64,000 nt of DNA from Myxococcales bacterium (GTDB taxonomy: Bacteria > Myxococcota_A > Polyangia > Haliangiales > Haliangiaceae). Every line of letters begins with the position of its first letter. Positions within the stretch are counted from its first letter, which is position 1. The translations under genes were made by a program, and so were the position numbers. Under the pieces are notes generated by a model. The model worked only from the letters and a program-made list of their open reading frames with translations, was not told where the DNA came from and searched no databases. The stretch is from contig JADJUF010000011.1 in NCBI GenBank assembly GCA_016717005.1, forward strand, positions 50,647 to 114,646, written 5' to 3'. Shown here one piece after another: positions 54,350 through 64,000 of the stretch.

Positions 54350-55900
54350 ATGCCGAAGAGCAACGCCGCGCGGATCGCCACCGACAGCCCCTTCTGCGAA
54401 GCTCGGCGGAGCATGAAGAAGCTGGAAGACGACCTGCTGAGCCCGGAGGCGATGCACGCGTCGCTGAGCGAGATCGAGCGGATGATGCGAACGCAGGGGC
54501 GGGAGATGATGCGCGCGATGATGCAGGCGCACTTCGACGGGCGCTCGGAGCGCGAGTTGCCGGTCGCGGTGCGGGGCGAGGATGGGATCGCCGTGAGGCG
54601 GCGCGACGGGGGCGGCGCACCGTGATGACCGAGTTCGGCGAGGTCGAGCTCGAGCGCACCCTGTACCAGGCGCCCGGCGTGACCGGGCGCGCGCCGCTCG
54701 ACGCCGCGATGGACCTGCCGGCGGAGAAGTACTCGCACGAGGTGCGCCGGGTGGTCGCCGAGGAGAGCGCGCGGTCGTCGTTCGACGAGGTGGTGGCGGC
54801 GATCCAGAAGTACAGCGGCGCCAAGGTGCCGAAGCGACAGACCGAGGAGCTGGCGGTCCGCGCGGCGCGTGACTTCGACGAGTTCTACCGAGCTCGGCTG
54901 TGCGCGCCCGAGGACACCGACCACCTGCTGGTCCTGAGCTTCGACGGGAAGGGCATCGCGATGCGCCACGACAGCCTGCGGGCGGCGACCCGCCAGGCCG
55001 CCGAGGCGACGCCGCGGCGCCTGCACACGCCTCACCAAGGGCGAGAAGCCGAACCGCAAGCGGATGGCCGAGGTCGCGGCGGTGTACACGATCGCGCCGT
55101 GGCCGCGCGTGGTCGCCGACGTGCTGCACGGCGCGCACGCGAAGCGCACCGACCGGCCGCGCCCGATCCACAAGCGGGTGTGGGCCAGCGTCGAGCACGG
55201 CGCGCAGCAGGTGAATCGACGACGCGTCGCCGAGGCGCGCCGCCGCGATCCCGAGCAGCGCCGCCGCTGGGTCGTGCCTCGTCGACGGCAGCCCGATCAG
55301 CTGCGGCGCATCAAGCGCGCGCGCGCGCGGCCGGCGTCGCGATCACCATCGTGCTCGATCTGGTCCACGTCCTCGAGTACCTGTGGCGCGCCGCCCACGC
55401 CTTCCATCCCGGCGACCACGCCGACGATCAGGTCGCGGCCGAGCGCTGGGTCGAGTGCCGCCTGCTCCGCCCTGCTCGCCGGCCGCAGCGGCGGCGAGAT
55501 CGCCAAGAGCCTGCGCCTGATGCTCACGACCCACACCCTCGACGCCAGGCGACGCGCGCCGTCGAGCGCGCCGCCAGCTACCTCGTCAGGCACACGCGCT
55601 TCCTCCACTACGACCGCGCGATCGACGCCGGGCTGCCGATCGCCACCGGCGTGATCGGCGAGGGCGCGTGCCGCCACCTCGTCCAGGATCGCATGGCCGC
55701 ACCGGCGCGCGGCGGTCGCTGGCCGGCGCCGAGGCCGTCCTGCGGCTGCGCGCGCTGCGCGCCAGTGGCGACTTCGACGACTACTGGCACTTTCACCTCG
55801 CGAAGGAGCACGAGCGCAACCACCAGTCACGCCATGCCGACGGCGACGTCCCTCGCGGCGCTGCCCCCGCTGCCGCCGCGCCGCCCCACCTCTCCTCGTC
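54350..55900 (+). mobile_element. ISKra4-family transposase, multiply frameshifted
   Basis: Pieces in three frames assemble into one transposase: SEIERMMRTQGREMMRAMMQ + AHFDGR; MTEFGEVELERTLYQAPGVT; AEKYSHEVRRVVAEESARSS; DHLLVLSFDGKGIAMRHDSL; then ITIVLDLVHVLEYLWRAAHA; VERAASYLVRHTRFLHYDRA; IATGVIGEGACRHLVQDRM; LRASGDFDDYWHFHLAKEHE. The DGKGI and LDLVHVLEYLW motifs and GVIEG..RHLV-type end are those of ISKra4 transposases. Start ATG at 54350. At least five shifts; could be inactive or a result of sequence errors. Confidence 0.78.
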
Positions 55901-55909
55901 GAGGGATCC

Positions 55910-55995
55910 GAATTGCCCCCGTCGACGACCGCTCCAGAAGAGCCGCACCCATCGGAATTGCTCCCGTCGACGACCGCTCCGGAAGAGCGCACCCT
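55910..55995. repeat. 45-bp tandem repeat
   Basis: GAATTGCCCCCGTCGACGAC + CGCTCCAGAAGAG (55910) is repeated with few changes from 55955 (GAATTGCTCCCGTCGACGAC). Lies beyond the right side of the ISKra4 gene. Confidence 0.85.
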
Positions 55996-56066
55996 TCAGA
56001 GTTGACCCTGACGCGTCATCTTGAGCCCCATTCGATAGATGTCCGGGACTCTGAATCTGATGGGGT

Positions 56067-56092
56067 CGGTGTCAGTTCCCATACACTGACAA
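56067..56092. terminator. Hairpin at the end of the ATPase gene
   Basis: TGTCAG (56071-56075 region) and CTGACA around 56086-56091 form inverted arms with a short loop, overlapping the stop of the minus-strand ATPase. Possible transcription stop for the operon; no T-run is present, so tentative. Confidence 0.35.
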
Positions 56093-58598
56093 CAAGCCAA
56101 CTTCTCTTCCGAGCGCGACCGACTCCCTAACGTCATCGAGTTCTACGGCGCGGACCGGAGTCCTCCCAGCTTGGGTGAGCTTGGCTTGCAGTGACTCAAG
56201 TTCAACAAATTCCTCGAGGAGTGCCCAATGGCTTGCTCGGACACCTGGTCGAGAGATTCCATTAGGCGGGGGGCGAAGTAACCGATCTGTCATATGCCGT
56301 GGCGGCCGGGGAGTGCGTCTTTCCTCATTCTACAGCGTGCTGAAAGAGCTGCAGGAGAAATCTCGGACTGTGATCGTTGTTGGCGTCCGCAAGGGCGATT
56401 CCATACCCAATTAGATGTATAGGCAGTGTTGCCACCCTTCATGCGCTCGCCGACGAGCGCTCCCCCAGACGCGATAGGTGGCTTCATTGTTCCCTGGGCT
56501 GTTCTCGGCTGGAGCTTTGACATCGGAGGCCTGGAGTGCGCGCTTGAAGGACCGTGATTGAAGGGCCTGTCGCAGTGCAATCTTGAGGTAGTCTGCCTGG
56601 GTGTCCCAGGCGAGACGAACCGATTTGCCGAACAGGTGGCTCTTGTTCTCAAATCGGAGCTTTCGCCAGATGTCGTCGCGAAGCAGAATCTTAAAGCGCA
56701 GATTGATGAGGCGATCGGAGCGGTCGGTGAGGAGGGTGAGTGGTCCTTCGACTGCCCGCGCCCGGCGCTCGCGCTCGACTTGCGTGCCTCCAAGCCAGTG
56801 TCCAATCCGTCGACCACCAGCAGGTATGTCTTTGCGACGAGTTTGTCCATCTCTTGGAGCCATACGCCAGCGATCAGTGATCCATTGGGGACGTCGAGGA
56901 TGGCTTGGATGGCATCCAGTAGTTCCATTTCCGGATCCGATGGGCGTAAGCGGTACACGGACCGCGAGACGGCGGCAGGCCGGGCTCGAGGTTGCGTCGA
57001 AGAAGTTCCTGCGGCATGCGATGCACACGTGCCTGAATTCGCGCCACTCGAACTTGCCGGTAGCGAGCATGTGCGGCGCTTCTGAATCCGTCGGCTGTCG
57101 GGTGCCACTGTTCCTTGAGCTTCGCTGGCGCGAGAATCGAGATCGCATAGTGGCGCTTCAAGGAGCATGCGGAAGATCGCGGTCTTGCCTGTGCCTTTGC
57201 GCCCGATGACGAGTGGGTGTGGTAGGTAGGAGCGCCTTCGTGACGAGGTCAGTCTCGACGAACGTGTCGACCAGGTTGCTCTTGTTCCGTTCTTCGGCAG
57301 TGCCGCCGGGAAAATGAAGCTCGGAGAGTATTGCCGCCTTCAGCGCCGGGATGCTGGAGTCAGTCGACTCGGCCTCATCGGGCGACGGGATGAAGCGCTG
57401 AATCCAGTCCGCGATAGGCTCGTATGGCTTCCAAGTGTCGCGGTCATCGAAGACGGTGTCGGATGCTGCGAGGGACTCCTGGTACGGAACGAAGTGCACA
57501 AGCTCGGATTCGTCCCAGTGGCTGGGCCGCGCCGAGGCGGCGCCTAGCCATCGGTGTATCCACTCGGCGGCTCTGTGTTGATAGCGCTGTACGACCTCTG
57601 GTGTCTTACTGGCGGGGATCGGTGAAACAATGAACCTTGGCTCGGGCGCAAAAGACCGTGCTGGGGTGCTTCTTCTGGTTCGAGATGAGAGTAGGGCGCT
57701 TACGAGCGCCGCGGTGCCCTTCTCGGATTGAGGGTGCGGGAAGAATGCAATGCACGCTATGTCGGCGAGATCGAACAGTAGCGGGCCGCTCAGTCGTGTG
57801 ATACCGGTTCGTGAATCGAGCAGGACCGTGTCTGGCAGGAACGGGAGGCTTGTTCCTAGTAGGTCGATCAGCGTTCGCAGCGGGTTGTTGTCTTCACGGT
57901 ACCAGGCTTCAGGGTCGATGAGGCTAAGTTGACGAGCGTAGTTTGCCGAAGGCATGCCTGCTGGAAGGCAGTAGAGTTCCACGTCTTCAGATACGCGAAT
58001 GAGATGTCGCGAGATGTCGGGAATGTCGTCCTGCTCCATGTCGAGAAGTAGGCGGACTACGCCCTGGTGGCCGTGACCTCATCTTCTCGGCCAAATAGCG
58101 CCGCGAGACCAGGTGCCTCGAGATCGAGGTCAACGCACACAACGCGCTTGCCACGCGAGGCGAGAATGTGTGCCGTGTAGGCGAGGGCGGTGGAGCGGCC
58201 GACGCCGCCGCGGAGAGAGTAGAACGTTGCGACAATCGGTAGGGCGAGGTCGTCGTCCAATTCGGATGGAAACGTAGCTCGAGCCAGGGGCGCCATATTC
58301 GCTCGCGCGAGCGACTCGGGCCAGAGGGGTAACTGCTCCGTTGAAGACACCGCCGGCAGAGAGCCAGCCCAGTCGCGCTCGGCGCGGGTCAGCGCGTCGA
58401 ACGCCTGAATGGTCTCGGCCGCAACATGTTTGAGCGCGAGCGATCGTCGTTGGTCAGGCGGGAGCGATGCGAAGTCGCCGGAGACCACGATGACGCGCCA
58501 GCCAAGATACGGATCTTCCTGACGCGCACCTCGTCCGGAACGATGTTTGCCTCCGCGAGCGCGGATTGGATGAGTTGTTTCACAGCGTCGGCGTTCAT
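56072..58598 (-). CDS. Fused MinD/ParA-like and Sll1717-like P-loop ATPase, frameshifted
   Basis: About 842 residues after repair of seven or more shifts. N-terminus from ATG at 58598 (MNADAVKQLIQSALAEANIV). MinD-type ATPase: IVATFYSLRGGVGRSTALAY (deviant Walker A), VVCVDLDLEAPGLAALFG, then LPDTVLLDSRTGITRLSGPL + LFDLADIACIAFFPHPQ. From about 57225 a second P-loop: LVIGRKGTGKTAIFRMLL, LKAILDV-type helix DAIQAILDVPNGSLIAGVWL, YLLVVDGLDTGL, LRFKILLRDDIWRKLRFENK, SVRLAWDTQADYLKIALRQA and IGYGIALADANNDHSPRFLL, resembling Sll1717-type ATPases. The end (ALLEEFVELESLQAKLTQAG) leads to the stop at 56072. Its ATG overlaps the stop of the HEPN gene. No close known fusion comes to mind. Confidence 0.75.
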
Positions 58599-59343
58599 CG
58601 GTGTCGGCCTCGTCTCGCGCGTGTCTGAAGCCAGCCGGCTAGCTCTTGTGCTCCGGCAAGCAAATCGCTTGTGGGGATATGTGAAACGATGGACGTGGAC
58701 GTCTCGTACCGGATATCCGTCGACCACTGCTCAATGAAGAAGCTTTGCCCGATTGGAATTGTGAAGGTCGCTTAGTCGGAAGCCGGCGGCCTCCCATAGG
58801 CCTCTTAAGTTGTGGCCAGCTTGGCCGCTGGTGGGGAATGGCTGCTTGAGCGCTCTGAGGACGGCCTTGAGGCTGCACTCCAGTGCATATCCGATAAGGT
58901 ACACTTGCCCGAGCGAACTCGGTCGTGATTGATGGATCGCGAGCGCGTCCGTGGCGCGCTCGTTCGCGACGGCCCGCCACTCGTCTGAAGTGTTTGGGCC
59001 GGGGAGTCGCCGTAGGCCGGCGGGCTTGGCTGTGGGCACGGGCACTGCTTGCTTGGGGCCGGCGAGAAAGTGCGACCAGGCCCATGTCGGGTGGTCGCCC
59101 TTGGCAGCACGCGACTCGACGAGTCTGCCGAGGATGGCACACCGCTCCAGATTGGTTGGGCCATGAATGCCGCGACTTTTGAGGTCTCGGGGAGTGACGC
59201 CAAGAACAAGGAGGGCGTCAGCGTGCAGACTGGCTATGAAGCTCGAGCGTGGCCAACTGCGCTTCCCGTCCCAAGCGACGGCGGGTGTAGGTGAGATCAT
59301 CACATATCTCGATGAGAGACGAGGAGGACGTGAACGTGATCAT
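58595..59343 (-). CDS. HEPN-like protein, frameshifted
   Basis: About 249 residues after two repairs. Start at ATG 59343 gives MITFTSSSSLIEICDDLTYT + RRRLGREAQLATLELHSQSA; a shift near 59225 leads to DALLVLGVTPRDLKSRGIHG and ERATDALAIHQSRPSSLGQV + YLIGYALECSLKAVLRALKQ, GQAGHNLRGLWEAAGFRL; a shift near 58735 leads to FIEQWSTDIRYETSTSIVSH and the stop at 58595. The ECSLKAxL...GHNLRxL pattern and WSTDIRY are those of HEPN domain proteins, many of which are RNases or toxin parts. Stop and the ATPase start overlap (ATGA), so one operon. Confidence 0.7.
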
Positions 59344-59639
59344 GCCAGCGCTCAATCTTGCGCCCAAGCGGTTCGACATCCAAACGTGGGGCGGCCCTAG
59401 ACGTGTTCTCCCCTGGCTCAGTGATCGCGGGGTAGCGATCACGCTGACCTGGGCAATCGCCGCCGTCCGCCGGCCGATCCGACGGGGATGCGCATAGGCG
59501 GTTGGTCGCTGGAGACGAGTTCAGGCTCGTGCCCGGGGGACACCGCTCGGGCAGGCGGGAAAGCGTGTGCGCGCGTACAGACTTTGAGCGAGCGGCGGAC
59601 GGGGGCGTGGGCGTCGCCGTCGCAGCGGCAGGCTGGAGG
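59344..59639. other. Operon-boundary gap
   Basis: No gene. It lies upstream of the HEPN gene and downstream of the thiolase. Contains a perfect inverted repeat GTGATCGC (59421-59428) and GCGATCAC (59435-59442) with a 6-base loop, possibly an operator or a terminator. Confidence 0.5.
59421..59442. promoter_or_regulatory. Perfect 8-bp inverted repeat
   Basis: GTGATCGC-GGGGTA-GCGATCAC, positioned about 80 bases upstream of the HEPN start. A regulator-binding operator for the HEPN-ATPase operon is a reasonable guess; a terminator for the upstream thiolase operon is an alternative. Confidence 0.5.
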
Positions 59640-60759
59640 TCAGTCCTGTCGATACATCGTCACCACGCACGCCCCGCCGAGGCCGAGATTGTGCTGCAGG
59701 GCCACCTTTCGCGCCCTCCACCTGCCGCTCCCCGGCCGTCCCGCGCAGGTGCCACACCAGCTCGGTGCACTGCGCCAGCCCGGTCGCGCCCAGCGGGTGC
59801 CCCTTGCTGAGCAAGCCACCGCTTGGATTGGTCACGAACTTCCCGCCGTACGTATTCTGGCCGTCCCAGATGAACTGCTCGGCGCCGCCCTCCTCACAGA
59901 GGCCCAACGCCTCATACGTCAGCAGCTCGTTCGCGGTGAAGCAGTCGTGCAGCTCGACGACCTGGATGTCCTCGGGCCCGATGCCGGTCTTCTCGTACAC
60001 CTGCGCCGCGGCGTTCTTGGTTGCAGGCGTCGTAGCCGATCATCTGATCATCGACTTCTCCTCGAACGAGGACGGGTAGTCGGTGGTCATGACCTGGCCG
60101 GCGATGTAGACGGGGTTCGAGATGTTGTGCTTGCGGGCGAAGTCGTCGCTGCACAGCACCGCCGCCGCCGCGCCGCAGGTCGGCGGGCAGCACTGGTAGC
60201 GGGTCAGCGGATCGAAGACCTCGGGCGAGGCCATCACCTCCTCCACCGACAGCACGTTCTTGAACAGGGCGTACGGGTTCTTTTGACGCGTGCTGCCGCG
60301 CCTTCGCCGAGATCTCGCGAACGTCCCGCGCCTGGTCCCTACTCTCCAGCGGTACCGCGTCCCGCGCCGCCGAACATCTGCGCGGCCGGCGGGGCCTGAA
60401 GCTGAGCTCCCGCAGCTCGCTCATCAGGTTTGGCGTGCTTGTCGAGCGGGTTGCGTGACGTGGGTCCACTTTGGCCGCGAGCGCGCCCTTCTCCATCTGC
60501 TCGAAGCCGAGGAGCAGTTGTTGTTGACGTTGAAGACCGGGATGCCGGTCAGCCCGATCTCGTAGACGGCGCGCTGGCCGCAGGTCGAGTCGCCGAACAC
60601 GTAGCCGGCGTAGGCCTGCTGGATCTCGCCGAACGGGACGCCGGCGTCCTCGAGGGCGGTCCGCCCGGCCTTCGAGGCCATGACGTTGTACTCCTCGGAC
60701 TCGCCGGGCTTGGCGAACGGGACCATGCCGACGCCGATGACGTTCACTTTGCGGGTCAT
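59640..60759 (-). CDS. SCP-x type thiolase / lipid-transfer acyltransferase, frameshifted
   Basis: About 373 residues after repair. Start ATG at 60759 with AAGGAG nearby (MTRKVNVIGVGMVPFAKPGE + SEEYNVMASK, DSTCGQRAVYEIGLTGIPVF + NVNNNCSS, nucleophile Cys in NNNCSS). The middle reads CCPPTCGAAAAVLCSDDFAR; the C-terminal part GIGPEDIQVVELHDCFTANE (His-Asp-Cys-Phe), GLLSKGHPLGATGLAQCTEL with the GHPLGATG site, and end VALQHNLGLGGACVVTMYR. All are landmarks of sterol-carrier-protein-x thiolases. Catalyses cleavage of 3-ketoacyl-CoA. Its ATG overlaps the stop of the multifunctional enzyme gene (ATGA). Confidence 0.85.
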
Positions 60760-63700
60760 GTGATGCTCCTTGTTCGATCGGGTCGGGTGGTTGGGATCAG
60801 GCCCTTGAGCAGGCCGATGCGGTGGGCGACCGAGACGTCGCCGTCGATGCGGATCTTGCCGTGCTGGTAGAGGCCGTGGACATCCCCCGCCGCCAGGCCC
60901 GCCAGGTCCTCGTCCTTGAGCGTGAGCGTGGTCTTGGCCGTGCCGAAATCGGCCGGCGACACCGCGGCGCCCTCGACGGTCCACTCGGACGCCGGGTCGA
61001 GCAGCTTGAACAGCACGATCGCGCCCAGCTCCTTGGCCAGCTCGGGCTTCTCGGCCAGGCGCTTGCCCGGCGCGGCGAAGAACGCCGGCGCCTTCGCCGT
61101 CGGGCCCGCTGTTGCCGCCGCCGCGGCCTTTGCCGGGACCGGGTGCCCGCGGCGCGGCGCCTTGATCGCCGCCCGCTTGGCCTGCTCGATCCATTCTGCA
61201 GGAAGCTGAGCTTCTGCGACGCCATCACGTTGCCGCTGATCTTTCAGCTTGCCGGTGGTGAAGAGCTTCACTCGGGTCCGACTTGCCGGTCGTCATGTCG
61301 ATGAAGTCGGCCTCGCTGATCTCGAGCGTGCAGTCGGCGGCGCCGGCGCCCGGTGACCGCGCCCTTGCCGGCTTGAGGTCGACGACCCAGGCCGAGTCCG
61401 GGTTCGTCACCTTGAACAGGTAGCTCGCGTCGATCTTGCCGACCAGGTCGGGGGTTGCGCTCGACGGTCGCGGATCGCGATGAACACGTCCCAGGTCGTC
61501 GTCACCATGTCGCCCGCCGGCGCGCCTCCGCTTACCGGCTGAAGCGCCGCCGCCGCCGCGCCACCGCCCGCGCCCACGCGCTTTCATCTCCGGCAGCACC
61601 AGGTCCGGCGTGATCTTTCTTCTAGAAGCCGAGCTTCTGCGACGCCATCACGTCGCCGGAGAGCCCGAGCTTGCCGCTCGAGAACAGCTTCATCCGGTCG
61701 GTTCGGCTGCGGCCATGGCATGAAGTCGGCGTCACTGAGCTCAAGCGTGCACTTGGGCGCGGTGCCGGCGCCGGGCGACCGAGCCGGGCGGGGTGCCCAG
61801 GTCGATTGGTCCAGACGCTGTCGGGGGCCGACAGTTTGAACTGGAAGACGGCTCACCTTCTCGGCGACGTCGGCGTTCGCCTTCACGAAGCCGTTCATCG
61901 CGCTGGAAGATGTCGGTCGAGATCGGCATCGCGCCTGCGCCCGGCGCGCCGCCCCGCGGCCGCGGCCTTTGAGCTTCGGGCCGCCGGCTTCGATCTCCTT
62001 CCAGAACTCCACCGCGGCGTTCGAGATGACGACCTCGTTGCGCTCCTTGACCTTGGTCTGAAGAGGATCTCTGATCGCCGTCCTTCCACATCTCGGTGAC
62101 CAGCGTGTCGCCGGGCAGCACGGTCTGGCGAACGCACGCGGATCGACTTCATGAAGTCGGTTGCGCTCGGGCGCGAAACCCAGCGATGACGTGCCGCCGG
62201 CATAGCGGAACGAGCACAGGCCGTGGAGGATCGGCTTGTCGAAGCCGAAGGCCTTGGCCATGCCCGGGTCGGCGTGCAGCGGGTTCCAGTCGCCGCTGAG
62301 GCGGTACAGGAGGGCCTGGCACCGGCAGCTGCTCCTCGATGACCTTGTCGGGGCGCGGTCGGGGGACGTTGACGTCGGCCGACGGGCCGCGGTCGCCCGC
62401 TCCAGCCGCCGGCGCCGCGGACGAGCGTGGTGATCTCGGTTGCGACCAGCGGGTTGCCGGCTCTTTCGTCGTACGTGACGATCCCCTGACGACCAGCGCG
62501 TTCTTGCCCTTGTCGAAGATGTCCTTCACGCGGCCGCGGTGCGTGAGCTTGCCGCGCGTGGCAGCGGGCGCTTGAGCTCGGTGACCGGTCGCCGTGGAGG
62601 ACGCGGTCCAGGCTGAACTCGAGGCCCGGCGCGCGGCCGTCCTCGGCCGAGCTGGAGGATGACGTTGATCGCCGATGACGGCGTAGGTCGGGAGGGCCTT
62701 CATGCCCTTGCCGTGGATCTCGTAGGACCAGCCGGAGGTCCCTGTCGTCGCCGGGGTCGGCGGCGCGATCGCCGAGCGCGTAGATCGCCAGGTCGCGCTC
62801 GTCGTAGCTCGATCGCTCGGGAACTTGTGTAGCCGAGCGCGACGTCGACGTCGATGAACCGGTTGCCGCCCTGACGGGCCGGCCCGAGAGTTGGCCATGA
62901 TCGGCTGCATCGACTCGGCGACGGAGGCGAGCCCGGTCGTGGTCGAAGAACGTGATGTCCGTCCAGGCGGCGTCGACGGCCTCAAGCGTGATCGGGCGGC
63001 CGAGGCGGAAGGTCTCTGCCCCTGCTCGAGCGCTCCCAGCGGAGCTTGGCGTATGAAGCCGCCGCCGACCTCGAACAGGCCGCCGTTCTCCTCGGAGCGA
63101 CTCGTGGCACAGGCGCGCGACGAGGGGCGACACGAACTCGGGCTTGAGCGTCGATCGGGTTCGCCGGGCAGGACGGTCTCGGTCATGCGCGAGCCGGCGA
63201 TCGGCGCGATGGTGCTGACCAGGACGTTCGCTTCTGGCCCTCGAGCGCGAGGGTCTGGGCGAAGCCGGGATGCCGAGTTGGCCATCGAGTAGTTGGCCTG
63301 GCCGAAGCTGCCGTAGATGCCGGCGGCCGACGCGGTTCATGACGATGCGGCCGTAGCCCTGGTCCCGCATGAGGCCCCAGACCGCGGCGGTGCACTTGTA
63401 GGCGCTGAAGACGTGCACCTGGTAGATGAGGTCCCAGTCGGCCGGGGTCATCTTGCCGAACGAGACGTCGCGGAGGATGCCGGCGTTGTTGATGAGGATG
63501 TCGACCTTGCCGAAGGCGTCGACCGCGGTCTGGACGATCGCGTCGCCGAACTCGACCGAGTCGTAGTTGGCGACCGCGGTGCCGCCGGCGGCCTTGATCT
63601 CGTCGACGACCTTGTCGGCGGCCGAGCTCGACTTGCCCTCGCCGGTGAAGCTGAGCCGCCGAGATCGTTGACCACGACCTGCGCCGCGCGACGCCAGGAG

Positions 63701-63776
63701 CAGCGTGCGAGCGCCCGAGGCCGCCGGCGCCGGTGACGATCGCGACCTTGCCATCGAACCGCAGTTCCTTGCTCAT
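60756..63776 (-). CDS. Multifunctional beta-oxidation enzyme: SDR, MaoC hydratase, SCP2 repeats; frameshifted
   Basis: About 1006 residues after repair of many shifts. Start ATG 63776: MSKELRFDGKVAIVTGAGGL, with GRSHALLLASRGA (NAD-binding GxxxGxG) and VDILINNAGILRDVSFGKMT, QANYSMA (SDR). Next, MaoC-like segments: SDRATTSATWRS-type region and YDERDLAIYALG, LEFSLDRVLHGD, and PILHGLCSFRYAG. Then three SCP2 domains in tandem: MNGFVKANADVAEKV, PDLVGKIDASYLFKVTNPDS and VLFKLLDPASEWTVEGAAVS. This is the layout of peroxisomal MFE-2 (HSD17B4) with extra SCP2 copies. Forms an operon with the thiolase. Confidence 0.82.
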
Positions 63777-64000
63777 CGTTCTTCTCCCGTGCGTTGTCGG
63801 TGGTGCGCGTCGGCGGCGCGCCGCGGCCGCGGCGACGATCGCCGAAACATGCGCTGCCAGTGACTGACCAGCCGCGTCGGCGCGGCCTCGCCAGCCGTGC
63901 AGGCACGCGGTGGTGGCGGCGCCGATCATCACGCAGCGTGAGGTCGAGCGCGACCGCGTAGCCGAGCCCGGCGGCGAGCGCCGGGCCGAGCATGACGCCG
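63777..64000 (-). other. Region upstream of the multifunctional enzyme; probable partial gene
   Basis: Minus-strand reading has pieces GPALAAGLGYAVALDLTLR and IGAATTACLHGWRGRADAAG in different frames, which together look like the C-terminal end of an upstream alpha-helical protein cut by the window edge. No family assigned; it is probably one more frameshifted gene of the same operon. Confidence 0.35.

Noticed and set aside
54350..55900. Possible component of the defence island
   Set aside because: The assembled protein matches ISKra4 transposases, so it is an insertion within the island.
56175..56414. Plus-strand reading SSFYSVLKELQEKSRTVIVV as a small gene
   Set aside because: The minus strand of the same interval reads IGYGIALADANNDHSPRFLL and continues the ATPase frame, which is the better explanation.

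Overview
High-GC (roughly 70%) chromosomal DNA of a myxobacterium-like (Myxococcota) organism. The basis for this is the number of short lipoproteins with N-terminal lipobox signals, two secreted proteins with MYXO-CTERM-like C-terminal tails (a trypsin-like protease at 12.0-13.2 kb and a protein at 37.9-38.9 kb), Cys-rich disorder-linked surface proteins, and a peroxisomal-type multifunctional beta-oxidation protein. No rRNA, tRNA or CRISPR array was seen. Many genes carry single-base frameshifts. They are sparse in 0-50 kb and dense after 51 kb, worst at 56-58.6 and 59.6-63.8 kb. This suggests uncorrected long-read or low-coverage sequence at least there, so frameshifted genes are described with the repaired reading.

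0-51 kb is accessory, secretion-oriented DNA. It holds two hydrolases/metalloproteases (0.9-1.9, 6.3-8.7 kb), SUFU, GFA and VOC proteins, a matrixin-like protease (10.5-11.5 kb), a trypsin-like protease, WGR-DUF4240 and DUF6985-like proteins, a TrkA-N channel-like protein (18.1-19.3 kb), thioredoxin, a DUF5722 glycosidase-like lipoprotein (22.3-24.0 kb), a P-type Mg2+ ATPase (29.5-32.3 kb), Cys-rich lipoproteins (32.7-35.5 kb), a PcfJ-like protein (39.5-41.0 kb), an astacin with two sets of propeller-like repeats (41.4-43.5 kb), a retropepsin pair (44.0-44.7 kb) and a DUF4157/M15 effector-like mosaic (45.8-48.6 kb). The intergenic spaces are full of a REP-like motif, GGGTGGCAGCCGATCGG and variants, in dozens of copies. 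There are also fragments of a RAYT-like HUH transposase whose near-complete copy lies at 49.9-50.9 kb, and remnants of IS3, IS91 and other transposases. The REP-like motif stops abruptly at about 49.8 kb.

51.1-59.4 kb is a distinct island of lower GC. A NYN/LabA-type nuclease-like gene is followed by a tight cluster encoding an E2-like protein with an N-terminal beta-grasp-like segment, a JAB/JAMM isopeptidase and a ThiF/E1-like enzyme, i.e. a bacterial ubiquitin-like conjugation (Bil-type) module. A small zinc-ribbon gene with a perfect ribosome binding site comes next, then an ISKra4-family transposase. On the minus strand there follows a two-gene operon (4-base overlap) of a HEPN-like protein and a large fused MinD/ParA-like plus Sll1717-like P-loop ATPase. 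The second operon, and the union of the two, are the best candidates for an undescribed defence system.

59.6-63.8 kb is a minus-strand housekeeping operon: an SDR-MaoC-SCP2 multifunctional enzyme whose stop overlaps the start of an SCP-x type thiolase. Together they would carry out hydration, dehydrogenation and thiolysis of bulky or branched acyl-CoAs.
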